Source of the DNA: Pyricularia pennisetigena
Lineage: Eukaryota; Ascomycota; Sordariomycetes; Magnaporthales; Pyriculariaceae
DNA length: 64,000 nt
Direction of reading: 5' to 3'
NCBI RefSeq assembly: GCF_004337985.1
Contig: NC_043742.1
Span: forward strand, 4,577,259-4,641,258
Made by a program: the position numbers and the translations under genes
Notes under the pieces: generated by a model
Seen by the model: the letters and a program-made list of their open reading frames with translations, nothing else
The model's database searches: none
Told to the model about the DNA's origin: nothing
Part shown: positions 1-10,859 of the stretch, piece after piece
How positions within the stretch are numbered: position 1 is the first letter of the stretch
How the letters are laid out: the number at the start of each line of letters is the position of its first letter

Positions 1-1718
1 CCTGTTTGGAATCGTAGGCATCTTATTCGATACACTGGGCAATTTGAGTGTTGTTGTCAGGCAGGGACAACGCGACGTGGCTAACCGTGTTGCCTCCACT
101 CGCAGGCAGAGGGTTTGTTTGTGTGCCTGATCCGATCCAAATTGCAACGACGCGTTCTGAAACCTGTTTCCAGCTTGACGCGAGAGTATGTACCGATGAA
201 TGAGCCAGTGAGTGACATGTATACATACAAACACCCCAGGTGGACATCAGTTCTGGCGGATTTCTCTCTTATGTATGGCTGGGAGTCTGCAGCCTCTGGT
301 TCAGATCGCCAACCAATGTGGTTTACCGCCTTGGGTAAGTCGGTAGGTAAGGCACCTAGATAGAGCCCGTCTAGATTTTGTCAAGGCGATTGGGTGGCAA
401 TGCTGAATGAAGAGTTGATACGTCCCCCATAGCCTTGAAAAGTAACAGAGATAGCAGGTTGATTGGCCGGTACGCATGTGCATACACTATACTCCCCGAT
501 GTGGTTCAAGTGAAGCGAACCGGAGCGACTTGCAGGTGTCGAGAAACCCGTCGCGATAGGCTCCACAATACTTTGGTCAACTTTCCACACGAAGTCAGGT
601 GAGATGCAGCAGGGATCGCCAGTTTACAGTGGGTCATCCCCTGTAGAACCACTCAAGTTGCAGCAAGACGGCTGGCGCCCAGGCTTGTTAGTCTACAGTA
701 CCTCCGGACTGACACTAAGCGGCTCGGGCCTCCATTCAACGTTCACCACCGCCGTTGTATTCCGAGTGTACCTGATTTCCAGATCGAATGGCCCTTGTTA
801 ATCCCTCCCTCTTTATGCAGGTCGCCTCGCTATTTCTCCCGAATCCTTTGGAAGGCGTGAGCGTGTCCAATCAAAGCAGACACTATGGTGAACGACGCTG
901 CACTGTAACCCAATTCATCAGTGGTCTACTGTTGAGCGTGCAGGACGCGGTTTGTTTGACAGCGCGCCTCTTGGTACGTGCCGATATAGCTTGAGATGTA
1001 CAGCCATGGTTGGGCCGTGATACATATACTCTAGGGACAAAGCGCATTACACGCGCTGTCCTAGACATAGAAGAAATGCAAGATGCACACATGTTAATTT
1101 CAATGTGGGGAGAAACCACATGGCCAAGATCTAAAGAAATACCTTCCTTGATACGCCGATATGTATTCTGGTTCCAATATACGATCACAAAATAAGGCGG
1201 ACCATGGGTGAGCCATTCAGGCGCGATCATGCAGCTGCAAAGGTTCACCAGTGTAGGTGAATCACCTACTTTCCCTGGGAACCTACCTGACCGGCTACCA
1301 AGCGGTATCGAACGTCTTTTTCCATTCTTTTTTCTTCTACTATTTGTTGCTTAAGGCTAATTAATCATTGAGTAAAAGTAATCGTACGTACTCGGTACCG
1401 AACCCATGACAGCTGTGACATGGTGCAGGGTAGGTAGGTTGTCTTGAACCCATCTGGGGGAGGACCCGCCCCCGCGCAGCTGCGGCGAAATCGCCCATCT
1501 TTTTTTTGTCTTGGCAAGCCGTCGCATGGGGTGGGAACGTCACAACCCATTTGTATTTCCAATCACCGTGTAATCTATATTCCTAGACTACAGTAGGTGA
1601 CAGTCAATTTTGAATTCACTCGTGCCGTTACCGGTATCACAATATTCACATACACAAACCAAACAGGTCGACAGACACAAGATCCATCTCCGAATACTAC
1701 TCAGAAGCCGTTTCAATC
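1..1718. other. Gene-free flank upstream of NBP35
   Basis: No open frame here has a convincing protein signature; frames of up to about 120 codons exist on both strands but lack recognisable domains. TACCTACC-type motifs occur near 345, 1275 and 1425. The last ~100 bases before 1719 should hold the NBP35 promoter and leader, but I see no definite TATA element. Confidence 0.6.
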
Positions 1719-2750
1719 ATGGCGCCGAGCCTCGAAGAACCCGAACCCGTTCAAGAGGTGATAAACAACCCACTGAAAGCGAAACCACAACTTGTCGCCC
1801 CCGAACCAGAGCACTGCCCGGGACCCGAGTCCGAACGCGCCGGCACCGCAGACTCTTGCGCAGGCTGTCCTAACCAAAAGATATGCGCGTCAGCACCCAA
1901 AGGGCCGGACCCGGACATTCCACTGATTTCAGCACGGCTAGCAGGCGTCAAACACAAGATATTAGTGCTTAGTGGCAAAGGCGGGGTGGGCAAGTCGACA
2001 TTCACAAGCCTCCTGGCCCATGCTTTCGCGACGAACCCAGAGAGTTCGGTGGGGATCATGGATACGGATATCTGCGGGCCGAGCATACCAAAGATGATGG
2101 GCGCTGAGGCCGAGACGATTCACATAAGTGGTGCGGGCTGGTCACCGGTCTATGTCATGGACAACTTGGGAGTCATGAGCATCCAGTTTATGCTTCCCAA
2201 TCGAGACGATGCTATTATTTGGAGGGGCCCCAAGAAGAATGGGCTGATCAAACAGTTCCTCAAGGACGTCGAGTGGGGGGATCTCGATTTTCTCCTGGTA
2301 GATACGCCCCCGGGCACGAGCGACGAGCATCTAAGTGTCAACACCTACTTGAGAGAAAGCGGCATAGATGGTGCTGTGGTCGTCACAACGCCTCAAGAGG
2401 TATCTCTCCTGGATGTGCGGAAAGAGATAGACTTTTGTCACAAGGCCGGCATCCGGGTGTTAGGGCTTGTTGAGAACATGAGCGGGTTTGTTTGCCCCGG
2501 ATGCAAGCATACAAGTCAGATTTTCCGACCGACCACCGGTGGTGGCAGGGCGCTTGCAAAAGAGATGGGTATTAGATTCCTTGGGTCTGTGCCATTGGAC
2601 CCTAGTATTGGTATGGCTTGTGACTATGGCGAGAGCTTCTTCGACAGCTTCCCCGATAGTCCAACCTGTGCTTCGGTCGAAAACGTGGTGCGAGAGCTTG
2701 CCGAGGAGTTAGGACTTGCTGCCGATAGTGTACTTCCTCCGAAAAAATAA
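1719..2750 (+). CDS. NBP35: Cytosolic Fe-S cluster assembly factor NBP35 (P-loop NTPase scaffold)
   Basis: A single-exon gene for 343 residues. The N-terminal cysteine motif C-X13-C-X2-C-X5-C (Cys33, 47, 50, 56) is the ferredoxin-like [4Fe-4S] site that separates NBP35 from CFD1. A deviant Walker A motif (GKGGVGKST, from residue 86) and the [10 protein letters not shown] signature belong to the Mrp/NBP35 ATPase family. The C-terminal CPGC pair (Cys259, Cys262) binds the bridging cluster shared with CFD1. From family knowledge, NBP35 and CFD1 form the cytosolic scaffold that builds [4Fe-4S] clusters for nuclear and cytosolic proteins. The start is the first ATG before the cysteine motif and the length is normal. 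The gene converges on GMF with only 133 bp between stop codons, so their 3' UTRs probably overlap. Confidence 0.96.
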   Translation: MAPSLEEPEPVQEVINNPLKAKPQLVAPEPEHCPGPESERAGTADSCAGCPNQKICASAPKGPDPDIPLISARLAGVKHKILVLSGKGGVGKSTFTSLLAHAFATNPESSVGIMDTDICGPSIPKMMGAEAETIHISGAGWSPVYVMDNLGVMSIQFMLPNRDDAIIWRGPKKNGLIKQFLKDVEWGDLDFLLVDTPPGTSDEHLSVNTYLRESGIDGAVVVTTPQEVSLLDVRKEIDFCHKAGIRVLGLVENMSGFVCPGCKHTSQIFRPTTGGGRALAKEMGIRFLGSVPLDPSIGMACDYGESFFDSFPDSPTCASVENVVRELAEELGLAADSVLPPKK

Positions 2751-2883
2751 GGGGATCCGGTATACATTGATGGTCGCAAAAGCCCCTCTACCATCTCGGC
2801 CAATAATATCCAGGGAACCCCTCCGACCAGAACTGGAGTCGAGCACCAAAACTTTGGGGGACTGGAAGTGTTGGAGCAGTCCT

Positions 2884-3607
2884 TCATGGTGCAGCACCCA
2901 GCTTCTCCGGAATGCTCTCCAAGTCGTCGGTTGATTCTATGTCTATGATCCTGCCGACTTCACTCGTGTTCCTCATCAATTCCTTGGCACCAGCGTAGAG
3001 CATCCTCAACTCGCTGTTACAGGTGATGGGAAGGTAGTAAAGCATGACATAGGGGACGGACATCCGCCCGGATGGCTGCGGGTTATGTTAGCTAGGGCGT
3101 GTACCATGGCATGGGTTGTACCGTCAAGATGACGGCACAACTGTTCAGATCTTACCAGCGTCAGGGGATAGCTAAGTAGCACAAAACGTGGCGAGTGGTC
3201 TGGGAGGTCATCGCTCAGCTCGTCCAAGCTCTTGTATACTGTCTTGTCTTCGTCCTGGCGAATCTCGTGTGTACTCTTGTCGATCATGTCTGGGGCTTCA
3301 AGTTAACCTAGATGATTCCCCTAGGAATAGTGGACAACTCAGCCGGTCGAGTGCTATTCAAATCTGCCCTGCCGTGGATATGGCAGGTTATCGAACAGAC
3401 AGCGCTATAAAACTCACTTACAAATAACAGCCTGAGGGTCGTTTGCCCTTGATGTACCCAATCTAAACTTGCGCAAGTGATCTTTGGTCTCTTGCGAGAA
3501 CGTATACAGCCTTGACTCGGAGCTCTAATTGACAGGTCAACATGGATTCATCTTTTCAGATCATCTGACAGAGTGTCACCGGGAGGACATAAATGACGTC
3601 TAACCAT
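2884..3607 (-). CDS. GMF1: Glia maturation factor (GMF), ADF-homology actin regulator; 4 exons
   Basis: Proposed exons on the minus strand are 3607-3605, 3524-3422, 3289-3156 and 3075-2884, giving 143 residues. Exon 2 encodes SESRLYTFSQET and the LRKFRLGTSRA helix, exon 3 the DLPDHSPRFVLLSYPLTL strand, and exon 4 SVPYVMLYYLPITCNSE, MLYAGAKELMRNTSEVGRII and a short tail. These are diagnostic for fungal GMF, a one-domain ADF-H protein. In the family it binds Arp2/3, removes actin branches and inhibits nucleation at cortical patches. Phases agree at every junction. The first exon is the weak point: the only start that keeps frame is an ATG directly followed by a GT donor, so the start codon would be split from all other coding sequence. 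Exons 2-4 are secure. The gene is divergent from the molybdopterin-binding gene at 4085. Confidence 0.9.
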
Positions 3608-4084
3608 TTTGACCGTGGGTGAGCGGTTAAGGCTCAAACGCAAAAAGAAGAAAAAGCCCAGTTGTTGAGATGACGATGGAGGAAATAGATGTGAGTCCTT
3701 GTTGAGACAAACCCCGGTATTGCTATGTGCTTTGTCCCTCAGTAGACTCAGGCCTGACAACCTGAAATATAATATATGCTGTTTTCTTTCTGACCCGTCG
3801 CCATCTGTGTCCGACCTGGAATCGCGTACGACAGACAGCAAGCGCGGGGAATTATTACGTGATGAGATGAACAAACATACCCCGCTGCCCCACACGTGAT
3901 GAGCTCATTACAGAGGTCAGGGACTTGCGTTGCTACGAGGTACTTTCCGTGTCTTCTAATGATGTTTTTCTGTAGGCCGGAGGTTTTGGGAATTCGATTT
4001 CAGGAAGAAAGGCTTGTCGATAATCTGCCGCCAAGCTGACATACACTGGAAACTACAACAAGCCAACAACAGTCCGGAACTGTG
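3608..4084. promoter_or_regulatory. Divergent promoter region between GMF and the MoCF-binding gene
   Basis: This 477-bp stretch separates two head-to-head genes and must carry both promoters and leaders. It contains a CACGTG E-box at 3893-3898, the core bound by fungal bHLH factors of the Pho4/Cbf1 type. I see no convincing TATA element. Whether the E-box is functional is not known. Confidence 0.5.
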
Positions 4085-5599
4085 ATGTACTCTCGCCTGT
4101 CACTCATAGCCAGACATATTTCCAGGCCTTTACCTAGCCTTTCGCAACGGACTCCGATCGTAAAACCTCGTCTAATCAATTTCGTCATGGCTTCGGCGGA
4201 TGAGCGCAACTCGCGTACCATCCATACGGCAGCCTGCCTCATCATTGGTGATGAAGTGCTAGGCGGCAAGGTGAGCTAGGCATTCGTCAAGTAACTTGGT
4301 TTCAACCAACAAATGTACCAAGTCAAGTTGACGCTAACAATATCCGTACTATTCACTACTATGCTGCCAACACGAGATAAACAGACCGTCGATGTAAGTA
4401 CCTAGAGTTTGCATTTGTCTGCTTCAGGCATACTAATTCAAAGCTAGACCAATTCCAACACAGTGGCAAAGTGGTGCTTCGAGCTGGGCATCAATTTGAA
4501 GAGGATCGAGGTCATAGAAGATGACGAGTCTGAAATTATAGAGGCAGTGCGCCGGATGAGCGACCGCTACGACTTTGTCGTGACGAGGTAGGGTGCTATG
4601 GTCAGCGGTATTTAGACATTCTACATCGTGTGAAATCATTTGGCTAACTTGTGCCTTAACCATGTGTGAAGCGGCGGCATAGGTCCGACGTATGTTGTGC
4701 CTCATTACACTCTCCTCGTTCCCTAGGGGCTTGGATCGCTCTCATATGCAATACGAGAACTGACAAGTGTAACAGGCACGACGACATCACCTACCAATCT
4801 ATAGCCAAGGCATTTGGGCTCAAACTCAAGTTGCACAATGATGCATATGAGCGGATGAAGAAGCTTTCAAGACCGCATCCTTCGCAGCCCAAGTTCAACT
4901 GGGACGAAGACTCGCCAGCGAAGCGTGCCAAACTTAGAATGGTAGAACTCCCGACGGACGAGAGCCGCGACATGGATAAACAATTTTTATTCCCCTGCGA
5001 GGAGCTTTGGGTTCCTGTATGTGTCGTCAACGGCAACGTGCATATCCTTCCGGGAGTTCCCAAGCTCTGTAAGTTGCTGCCCTGGCGAGCGAGAACAGAC
5101 GAGTGGTCACAGAAGTCTTTTTTTTATGTTTGTGTCTCCGGGCGTGGGACAGATTACTGAAAACAAACTAACGCTTGCAAAGTCGTCGCTCTTTTGGATG
5201 GCCTGAAGCCCTACATTGTCCCACGACTGGTCGATCCGGAAGGAAAGGGGATCTGTCGAGTTATGATCTCGACGCCCTTGGCCGAAAGCGCCATGGCTGC
5301 GTACCTGACCGAGCTGGCGGCCAAGGTTGAACCGCAGGGTGTCAAGGTGGGCAGCTACCCGAGGTGGAACAAGAAGACGAATACAGTGACCTTGGTTGGC
5401 AAGTAAGTATCCATTTACCTAGCAACATCGCATGCTGCGATCATTACCAGCCGTTTAAATGCTGACGTCACCTGACAGAGACAAAGCATTTATTGAAAGT
5501 CTCATCCCGGAGGTCACCAAGAACGTCCAAGGCCGGGTGATCACTGTTGAGGGGGAGGACGACGACCCGAAAGACAAGGACGAGGCTGTCTCGCAGTAA
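4085..5599 (+). CDS. Molybdopterin-binding (MoCF/CinA-N) domain protein, FLAD1 N-domain-like; 7 exons
   Basis: Exons 4085-4270, 4385-4393, 4448-4587, 4672-4689, 4776-5068, 5183-5402 and 5479-5599 join in phase to give 328 residues. The spliced product carries the family signature GDEVLGGKTVDTNS, VTSGGIGPTHDDIT and, later, LPGVPKL. This is the CinA-N/MoCF fold found alone in fungi and as the N-terminal half of animal FLAD1, where FAD-hydrolysing activity has been reported. No FAD-synthetase half is present. Exons of 9 nt (TVD) and 18 nt both lie inside the most conserved core, which makes their reality very likely. Two in-frame ATGs (4085, 4187) differ by 34 residues rich in Arg and Ser and lacking Asp/Glu, which looks like a mitochondrial presequence. 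Substrate and role are inferred only. Confidence 0.9.
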
Positions 5600-7598
5600 A
5601 GTAAAACATGTTCTAGAAACACGGCAGAAAAGCTACAGACTCCGCTGTGTCTGTTCACTGCCAAGAGCAACCAGTCCTGTCAAAGGACTGTGGAGATCGG
5701 TGCCTTTCGGACGACTGCTCATTGCTAAATATGAGCAACGGCTATACAGTAGCATTTCCTCGTCCGTTTAGGCGATCTCAGTGGGGTAAGTACTCGTAGG
5801 TGGTAGGACTAGATAAAATCTGCGTCCCTGAACTACACAGGCCAACGCAAATGAAATACTACCTATATTCATGTCTCATAAATATTTCAGCGAGATTGAG
5901 GGGGTCACGATCGGAACATGTAAGCCGAAAAAAAGAGCTTGCATGCCAAGGCAGTCAGCCACAAGACGTTGGGCTCAGGGCTTCCTGGTTCCAGTAGGGA
6001 CTTTGGTCAGGGGTAAATGAATAACAAGGGTGGGCCACAAGCGACCATTATTGCGAGTGTTGTGGTCGGAGAGGAGGGTCATCAACCTGACATATGTTGC
6101 AGTGTGTTACTTCCTACCTGCAGTACTGAAGCTACGTACGCTACAAATCGCGTGTCTCTGTAACCTAAGGGAGCAAGCCCACGCCAGCCAGGGTACATTG
6201 CATCGGAGCATGCCACAATAAATGAAGCTCCCGGTGTAATTAGACTGAGACTGGGCCTGGGTGGGTTCATCATCATTCTTCGGCACAGTATCTGCTTGTG
6301 GAACAGGGTGATTCTCCGTCAAGAGTCGAATTCCTTTTGCGAGCGACCCACGCCGCAATTCATGGGGAAGGAGATTGGCCCGCACGCTCCAATCCCACGT
6401 CCAAACGAAATACCAACGTAGTACTAAATAAAGTGAGAGAAAAGCTCGCCAAAGACGGCAGTGGTCCGAGAGCCGCGCCCCCGTGAACCTGGCTGATATC
6501 GATCTCGTCGGCATACCTGACAGACAGATCAGGGGGGAAGGGAGGTACATGGGACTCACACGATGACAAGCTTCCAACGTGCCGGACGACGGTGGCGCGG
6601 CTTAGGGAGTTTCAACCTTTTTCGTTTCTTCTCGTTGACGAAAAGGGCTAGCACTAGCCGAAAAAAAAAAAAAGCACTTGGGGAAGTACCAATTACGCCA
6701 AAACAACGCCCATGCCGCATTGGCAGAGGGTTTCGTGAAATTATAGCAAGCCAGTGTGATTAGCTAGACTGGGCGGTTTGCGAGGCGAGTGCAACCATGT
6801 ATGCCGCGCGGATAAAGAAGGGTGTTTTTTTTTTTTTTTTTTTCCTCGTCTCATCTCACCACTTTGCGTCCTTGTCTCTCACAAGTCTACTTTATCACTC
6901 CAAGGCCCGATCCAGTGTCAGGGGTTCTAAGGTATAGATATACATACATGTAGTTGTGATTGCCACATGCAACCGGCCGAGCTTCTATAATTGGCCCCAG
7001 AAACTCAGTTAAGGCGATAAAGATTTGGTCGGGTTCAGACATACTCGGTTATCTCCCTGGATAAATCACAGAAGCTATCTCCGGAGAGACAGGTACCTAC
7101 CAAGGTACTTTGTAATTACATGGAGAACCACTTACTTTGGGGTCCACAATATCGGTTCGGTACACCTAAGGTGGTACTACAATTTCGACCCTTTGTGGGT
7201 ACCAGACGCTCATACAACATTACAGGCAAATTGGCCCAAGTACGCCGCTTATCAGCTAGCAAGCAGTTCGTACAACATGAGAAGCTGCGAATGTTGGATT
7301 TATCTACATTACACCTGCGGTGTGACTGTCTTTGCGATTCAACAAGGTACTATGACGAAGTAGATGACAGGTCACTGAAAGATCTTTCTATTTCATTTTT
7401 ATTTTGAACGGACCGAATCATCTCATACCTGCATGTATGCGTACGATGTAGGTGATGATAAATTGATACAGGGGCTTTAGTCACCATGAATTGGCTAGTT
7501 ACCTTGACGAGTACGATTTGAGTCTTGGCAATCGGCGGCATCAGCTCAAGTCTTAGTCGGTTCGTATTTATTATAACATAACATCAGCCCGATTCTGA

Positions 7599-7601
<3 letters not shown>

Positions 7602-7646
<45 letters not shown>
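7602..7646 (+). repeat. T45 homopolymer, the longest of 12 long T runs
   Basis: A pure T run. Others of 17 nt or more are at 6825-6843, 8781-8798, 11487-11504, 12728-12763, 18216-18243, 18383-18412, 34088-34117, 41520-41545, 54668-54688, 61562-61581 and 61937-61953. All are T on the + strand; the longest A runs are about 15 nt. Exact lengths of such runs are prone to sequencing error. Confidence 0.9.
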
Positions 7647-7648
<2 letters not shown>

Positions 7649-9127
7649 ATTGCCTGCACGTAATCTTATCAGTGTCAACCAAGGGGAATAAAGGAGAAGA
7701 AAACGCCAACGAAAGATCAAAATCGAGAGGACCTTGGTTTTCAACTCTAGAAACATGTTGCGACTGACTCCAGGGTCCAATTGTTTCCCCCCTATAACAG
7801 AGTGACTGAGGGTTACCTAGATAGTCAGTGCTATTGGATATTACAAGATAATCATTTTAATTCCAATACTTCAAAGTCTGGATGTGACTCGTTGAAACTG
7901 TACAGCATGTACCTTCGCGTGGTAGCCCATAAAACATATTAAGTTACTTTCCTACCTCGTGCCTACATGTAATAAGTAGAGTACTTGCTTACCTAGGCGC
8001 CCTACCCACTTACTACCTACATCAGATGGCTTGAGGTGGATCTCAAGAGCAAAAAGGAGTGACAGGGGGAGGCAATCAGGAAGCACTAGGAAGCGCCCGG
8101 ACCACTCTGCAGCATTGAGAAGGTCCGACGGCCCAATCGTGAGCCCCTGCGCAGTGCCCCTCCCTTCCAGGTGGGCTTTTTCTTTCGGCTCGCGTTCTGG
8201 AAGCAGACAGCTTTTCATTCTAAATTGCTTCATCAAGTCAATCAATCAATTGATCCCACTCGAGCCATTGGGTTGGATCTGGTCGTCCAAGAAAAAAAAG
8301 GGGTTCGCCTGCTGGTCGTGGGATAGCCGAATTGTTAGGACAAGGCTGCAGGTGAGCGATGCGTCACGTTATGCCGTTTGCTATACGTCTGTTGTGTCTA
8401 ACAATTAACCTTTGATATACTGGTACGAGGTTGTGTGTGGTTTAGATTGGATCGCCGTTCTTGACGGTGGAGATAAATTTGTGCGAACCCATTAATAGTA
8501 GAGCACCTTTTTTCACGTTTGCCGTGCAGCGGTGCAGTGCAGCGATGAATGCATGCGGATATGTGGGTGTGTATGCAACCTCTTACATTGCCAATTTTTA
8601 TATTTGCATTCATCATGCGCCTCCGCTTATATATCTCAGCTACTAACAGAAGTCAGGAGGAAAAAAAAAGACAAACTCTAAGAAACTGGAGTATTGATCA
8701 ATATTACCCACGCAGCGTCCTACTACTACTCACACTTCTACAATGCTTCTGATGGTGCTCATACCTCATCGTTTGCGCCGTTTTTTTTTTTTTTTTTTCT
8801 CTTTTTTCTTGCTTGGCCCAATTCCCCAATCCGTCCAGTGCCGACTTAACCTAAAATTGGCTGGAACCAGGACCCATAATTATTCTCGCGGAGGAGCGCC
8901 TGGGCCACTCAAGCAACTAGACCAAGCCAGACACAGCCAGAATAAACCAGACCAGACCAAAAAAAGACCAAGGACAATTTTCGACTGAGCCGAGGAAGGT
9001 CGATACCTCACTCCCCCGTCGCTACAGAATCTACAGTAATGATTGTCACCCTGACTCTCCTCTTTCACAGCAAATTAGAACTGGAGAACCAGGTAGAAAA
9101 GGTATCGGTACCTACCTCCCCCGGCTT

Positions 9128-9155
9128 ACCAAGGTACCTACCTACCTACCTTGGT
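9128..9155. repeat. Perfect 9-bp inverted repeat with CCTA-repeat loop
   Basis: The arm ACCAAGGTA (9128-9136) and its exact complement (9147-9155) flank the 10-nt loop CCTACCTACC. It lies 700 bp upstream of the ras start. It may be a chance product of the dense TACC motifs here or a small hairpin. Confidence 0.8.
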
Positions 9156-9861
9156 GTACCTTACATATGTGACTGGCTGAGTGACAAAAAAACGCTGTAC
9201 AGTACATTCATCACATTACTGCAGCTGCTTCTGCTTTGACTTTTTGCTGCGCCTTGGTTATTTGCTTTCCACCCTCTTACCATCTTCACATTGTGTGGTA
9301 TTGGCTTGACTATTGTGCTTATTTTTTATTTTTTTTGTGTTATTATCTTCTTTTGCTTTACTGTACAGTACATTCTCCTCCCGCCTGTCCGCCCCTCGCT
9401 CCATCTACGATCTTCGTCCAACGTTCGCCTGTCAGGGATTGCCCTCCCACGCCCCCTTTGCCCAATCAAGGCGACCCATAGCTTGTCCTTGCGACTCCGT
9501 TCGGCCTGGCGGCCTAACCCAAAACCCCCCCAGTCCCGAACCTTTCTTGTTCCCTGTCCACCAGTCCCTAGCCAACCAACCGCACGCAGGTAGGCTCAGG
9601 GAAGAAAAAAGGTGGTTGCTAAGGAAGGGACGTACCTTTCAATCAACCCTCTTGCCCGTCTCTTGTTTTCCCCCCATTCCCAAGTTTCAGGTTCTATCTT
9701 GAAGCTTCACCCGCACGACCTCATCCCCAGACTTTTGGAATTGCCTCCGACCGCATTTCAAATCCGCGGCTGGTTAAATTTTTTTTTTTCTTTCTTTTAA
9801 TTTGACGACCGGAATCTTTCCTCTGGAGAGAAGCGATCGAATTTCACATTCAGTAGACACA

Positions 9862-10859
9862 ATGGCCCAGTCAAAGGTTCGTCGATCGTCAATCATTTTT
9901 GCCTTCCGACTGCTTGTTGTGCTACGATCTATGCCATCACAGCAAATATCCTCACAATACGCGCGGCGATCCCGCAAGCCTTGTCGCCCGTTGCTTCTCG
10001 CGCTTCCTTCGCTTGCTAACTCTTTTTCAATTCACCGCAACTGCAGTTCCTGCGCGAGTACAAGCTGGTGGTGGTCGGCGGCGGTGGTGTCGGTAAATCA
10101 TGCTTGACTATACAGCTTATCCAGAGCCATTTCGTCGACGAGTACGACCCAACCATCGAAGGTCCGTCCCCTTTTCGTTTGCGATGGAGGCAAAATCGCG
10201 TCGAAGGAAACTGGCACGCGAGAGACCTGAAGCTAAATGCCGCGCGTCCTTTGTACAGATTCATACCGCAAGCAGTGTGTTATTGACGATGAGGTTGCCT
10301 TGCTCGACGTTCTCGACACGGCGGGTCAAGAAGAATACTCGGCGATGCGCGAACAATACATGCGAACAGGCGAAGGGTTCTTGCTAGTATATTCTATCAC
10401 GTCACGACAAAGTTTTGAGGAGATCACGACCTTCCAGCAGCAAATCCTGAGAGTGAAGGACAAGGACTACTTCCCCATGGTCGTCGTCGGTAACAAGTGC
10501 GATCTGGAGGGTGAGCGTGAGGTTACAAGGCAAGGTGCGTCACCAGATTTCATCGAAAATCACTGGGTATATACCTCTGGCAATATGTCAAACTGACGGT
10601 CTATGCGTTGCTTGAAACAGAGGGCGAGGCGCTCGCGAGGTCTTTCAACTGCAAGTTTATCGAGACATCGGCAAAGTCAAGAATCAACGTCGACAAGGCT
10701 TTCTACGACATTGTGCGCGAGATCCGACGCTACAACCGTGAGATGCAAGGCTACTCAACGGGTAGTGGAGGCTCCAATGCGGGTGGCCCATCGAACAAGA
10801 TGGAGGTCAATGATAACGATGCCGAGGCTGGGTGCTGCTCCAAGTGTGTCTTGATGTAG
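9862..10859 (+). CDS. ras: Ras small GTPase (RasA / Neurospora Ras-1 type); 4 exons
   Basis: Exons 9862-9876, 10047-10161, 10259-10534 and 10621-10859 give 214 residues. All G-motifs are present: GGGGVGKS (P-loop), YDPTIEDSYRKQ (switch I/effector), [16 protein letters not shown] (switch II), NKCD and ETSAK. The tail ends in CCSKCVLM, a CaaX box preceded by cysteines, so farnesylation and palmitoylation for plasma-membrane anchoring are expected. The protein is of the standard fungal Ras type that acts on adenylate cyclase and MAPK signalling in morphogenesis. The codon-12 equivalent is Gly, so it is not an activated form. The first exon has only five codons, and the start context CACAATGG is strong. 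The 500 bp upstream are pyrimidine-rich. Paralogue naming differs between fungi, so I give only the generic symbol. Confidence 0.95.

Larger units (their letters stand above)
5600..9861. other. Long gene-free region before ras
   Basis: I find no frame with recognisable domains or a credible splice model in these 4.3 kb. It holds T runs at 6825-6843, 7602-7646 (45 nt) and 8781-8798, an A13 run at 6661-6673, many TACCTACC/GGTACC motifs (near 7090, 7980-8025, 9110-9160) and an inverted repeat at 9128-9155. From about 9240 to 9860 it becomes pyrimidine-rich, which is typical of a fungal promoter and leader and presumably serves ras. Confidence 0.55.

Noticed and set aside
3548..3895. 115-codon frame on the - strand overlapping the GMF leader
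   Set aside because: It runs through the proposed first GMF intron, has no domain and a poly-Phe stretch from a pyrimidine run.
6107..6577. 156-codon frame on the - strand
   Set aside because: No domain, no splice model, and an overlapping frame on the other strand; looks like random open sequence.
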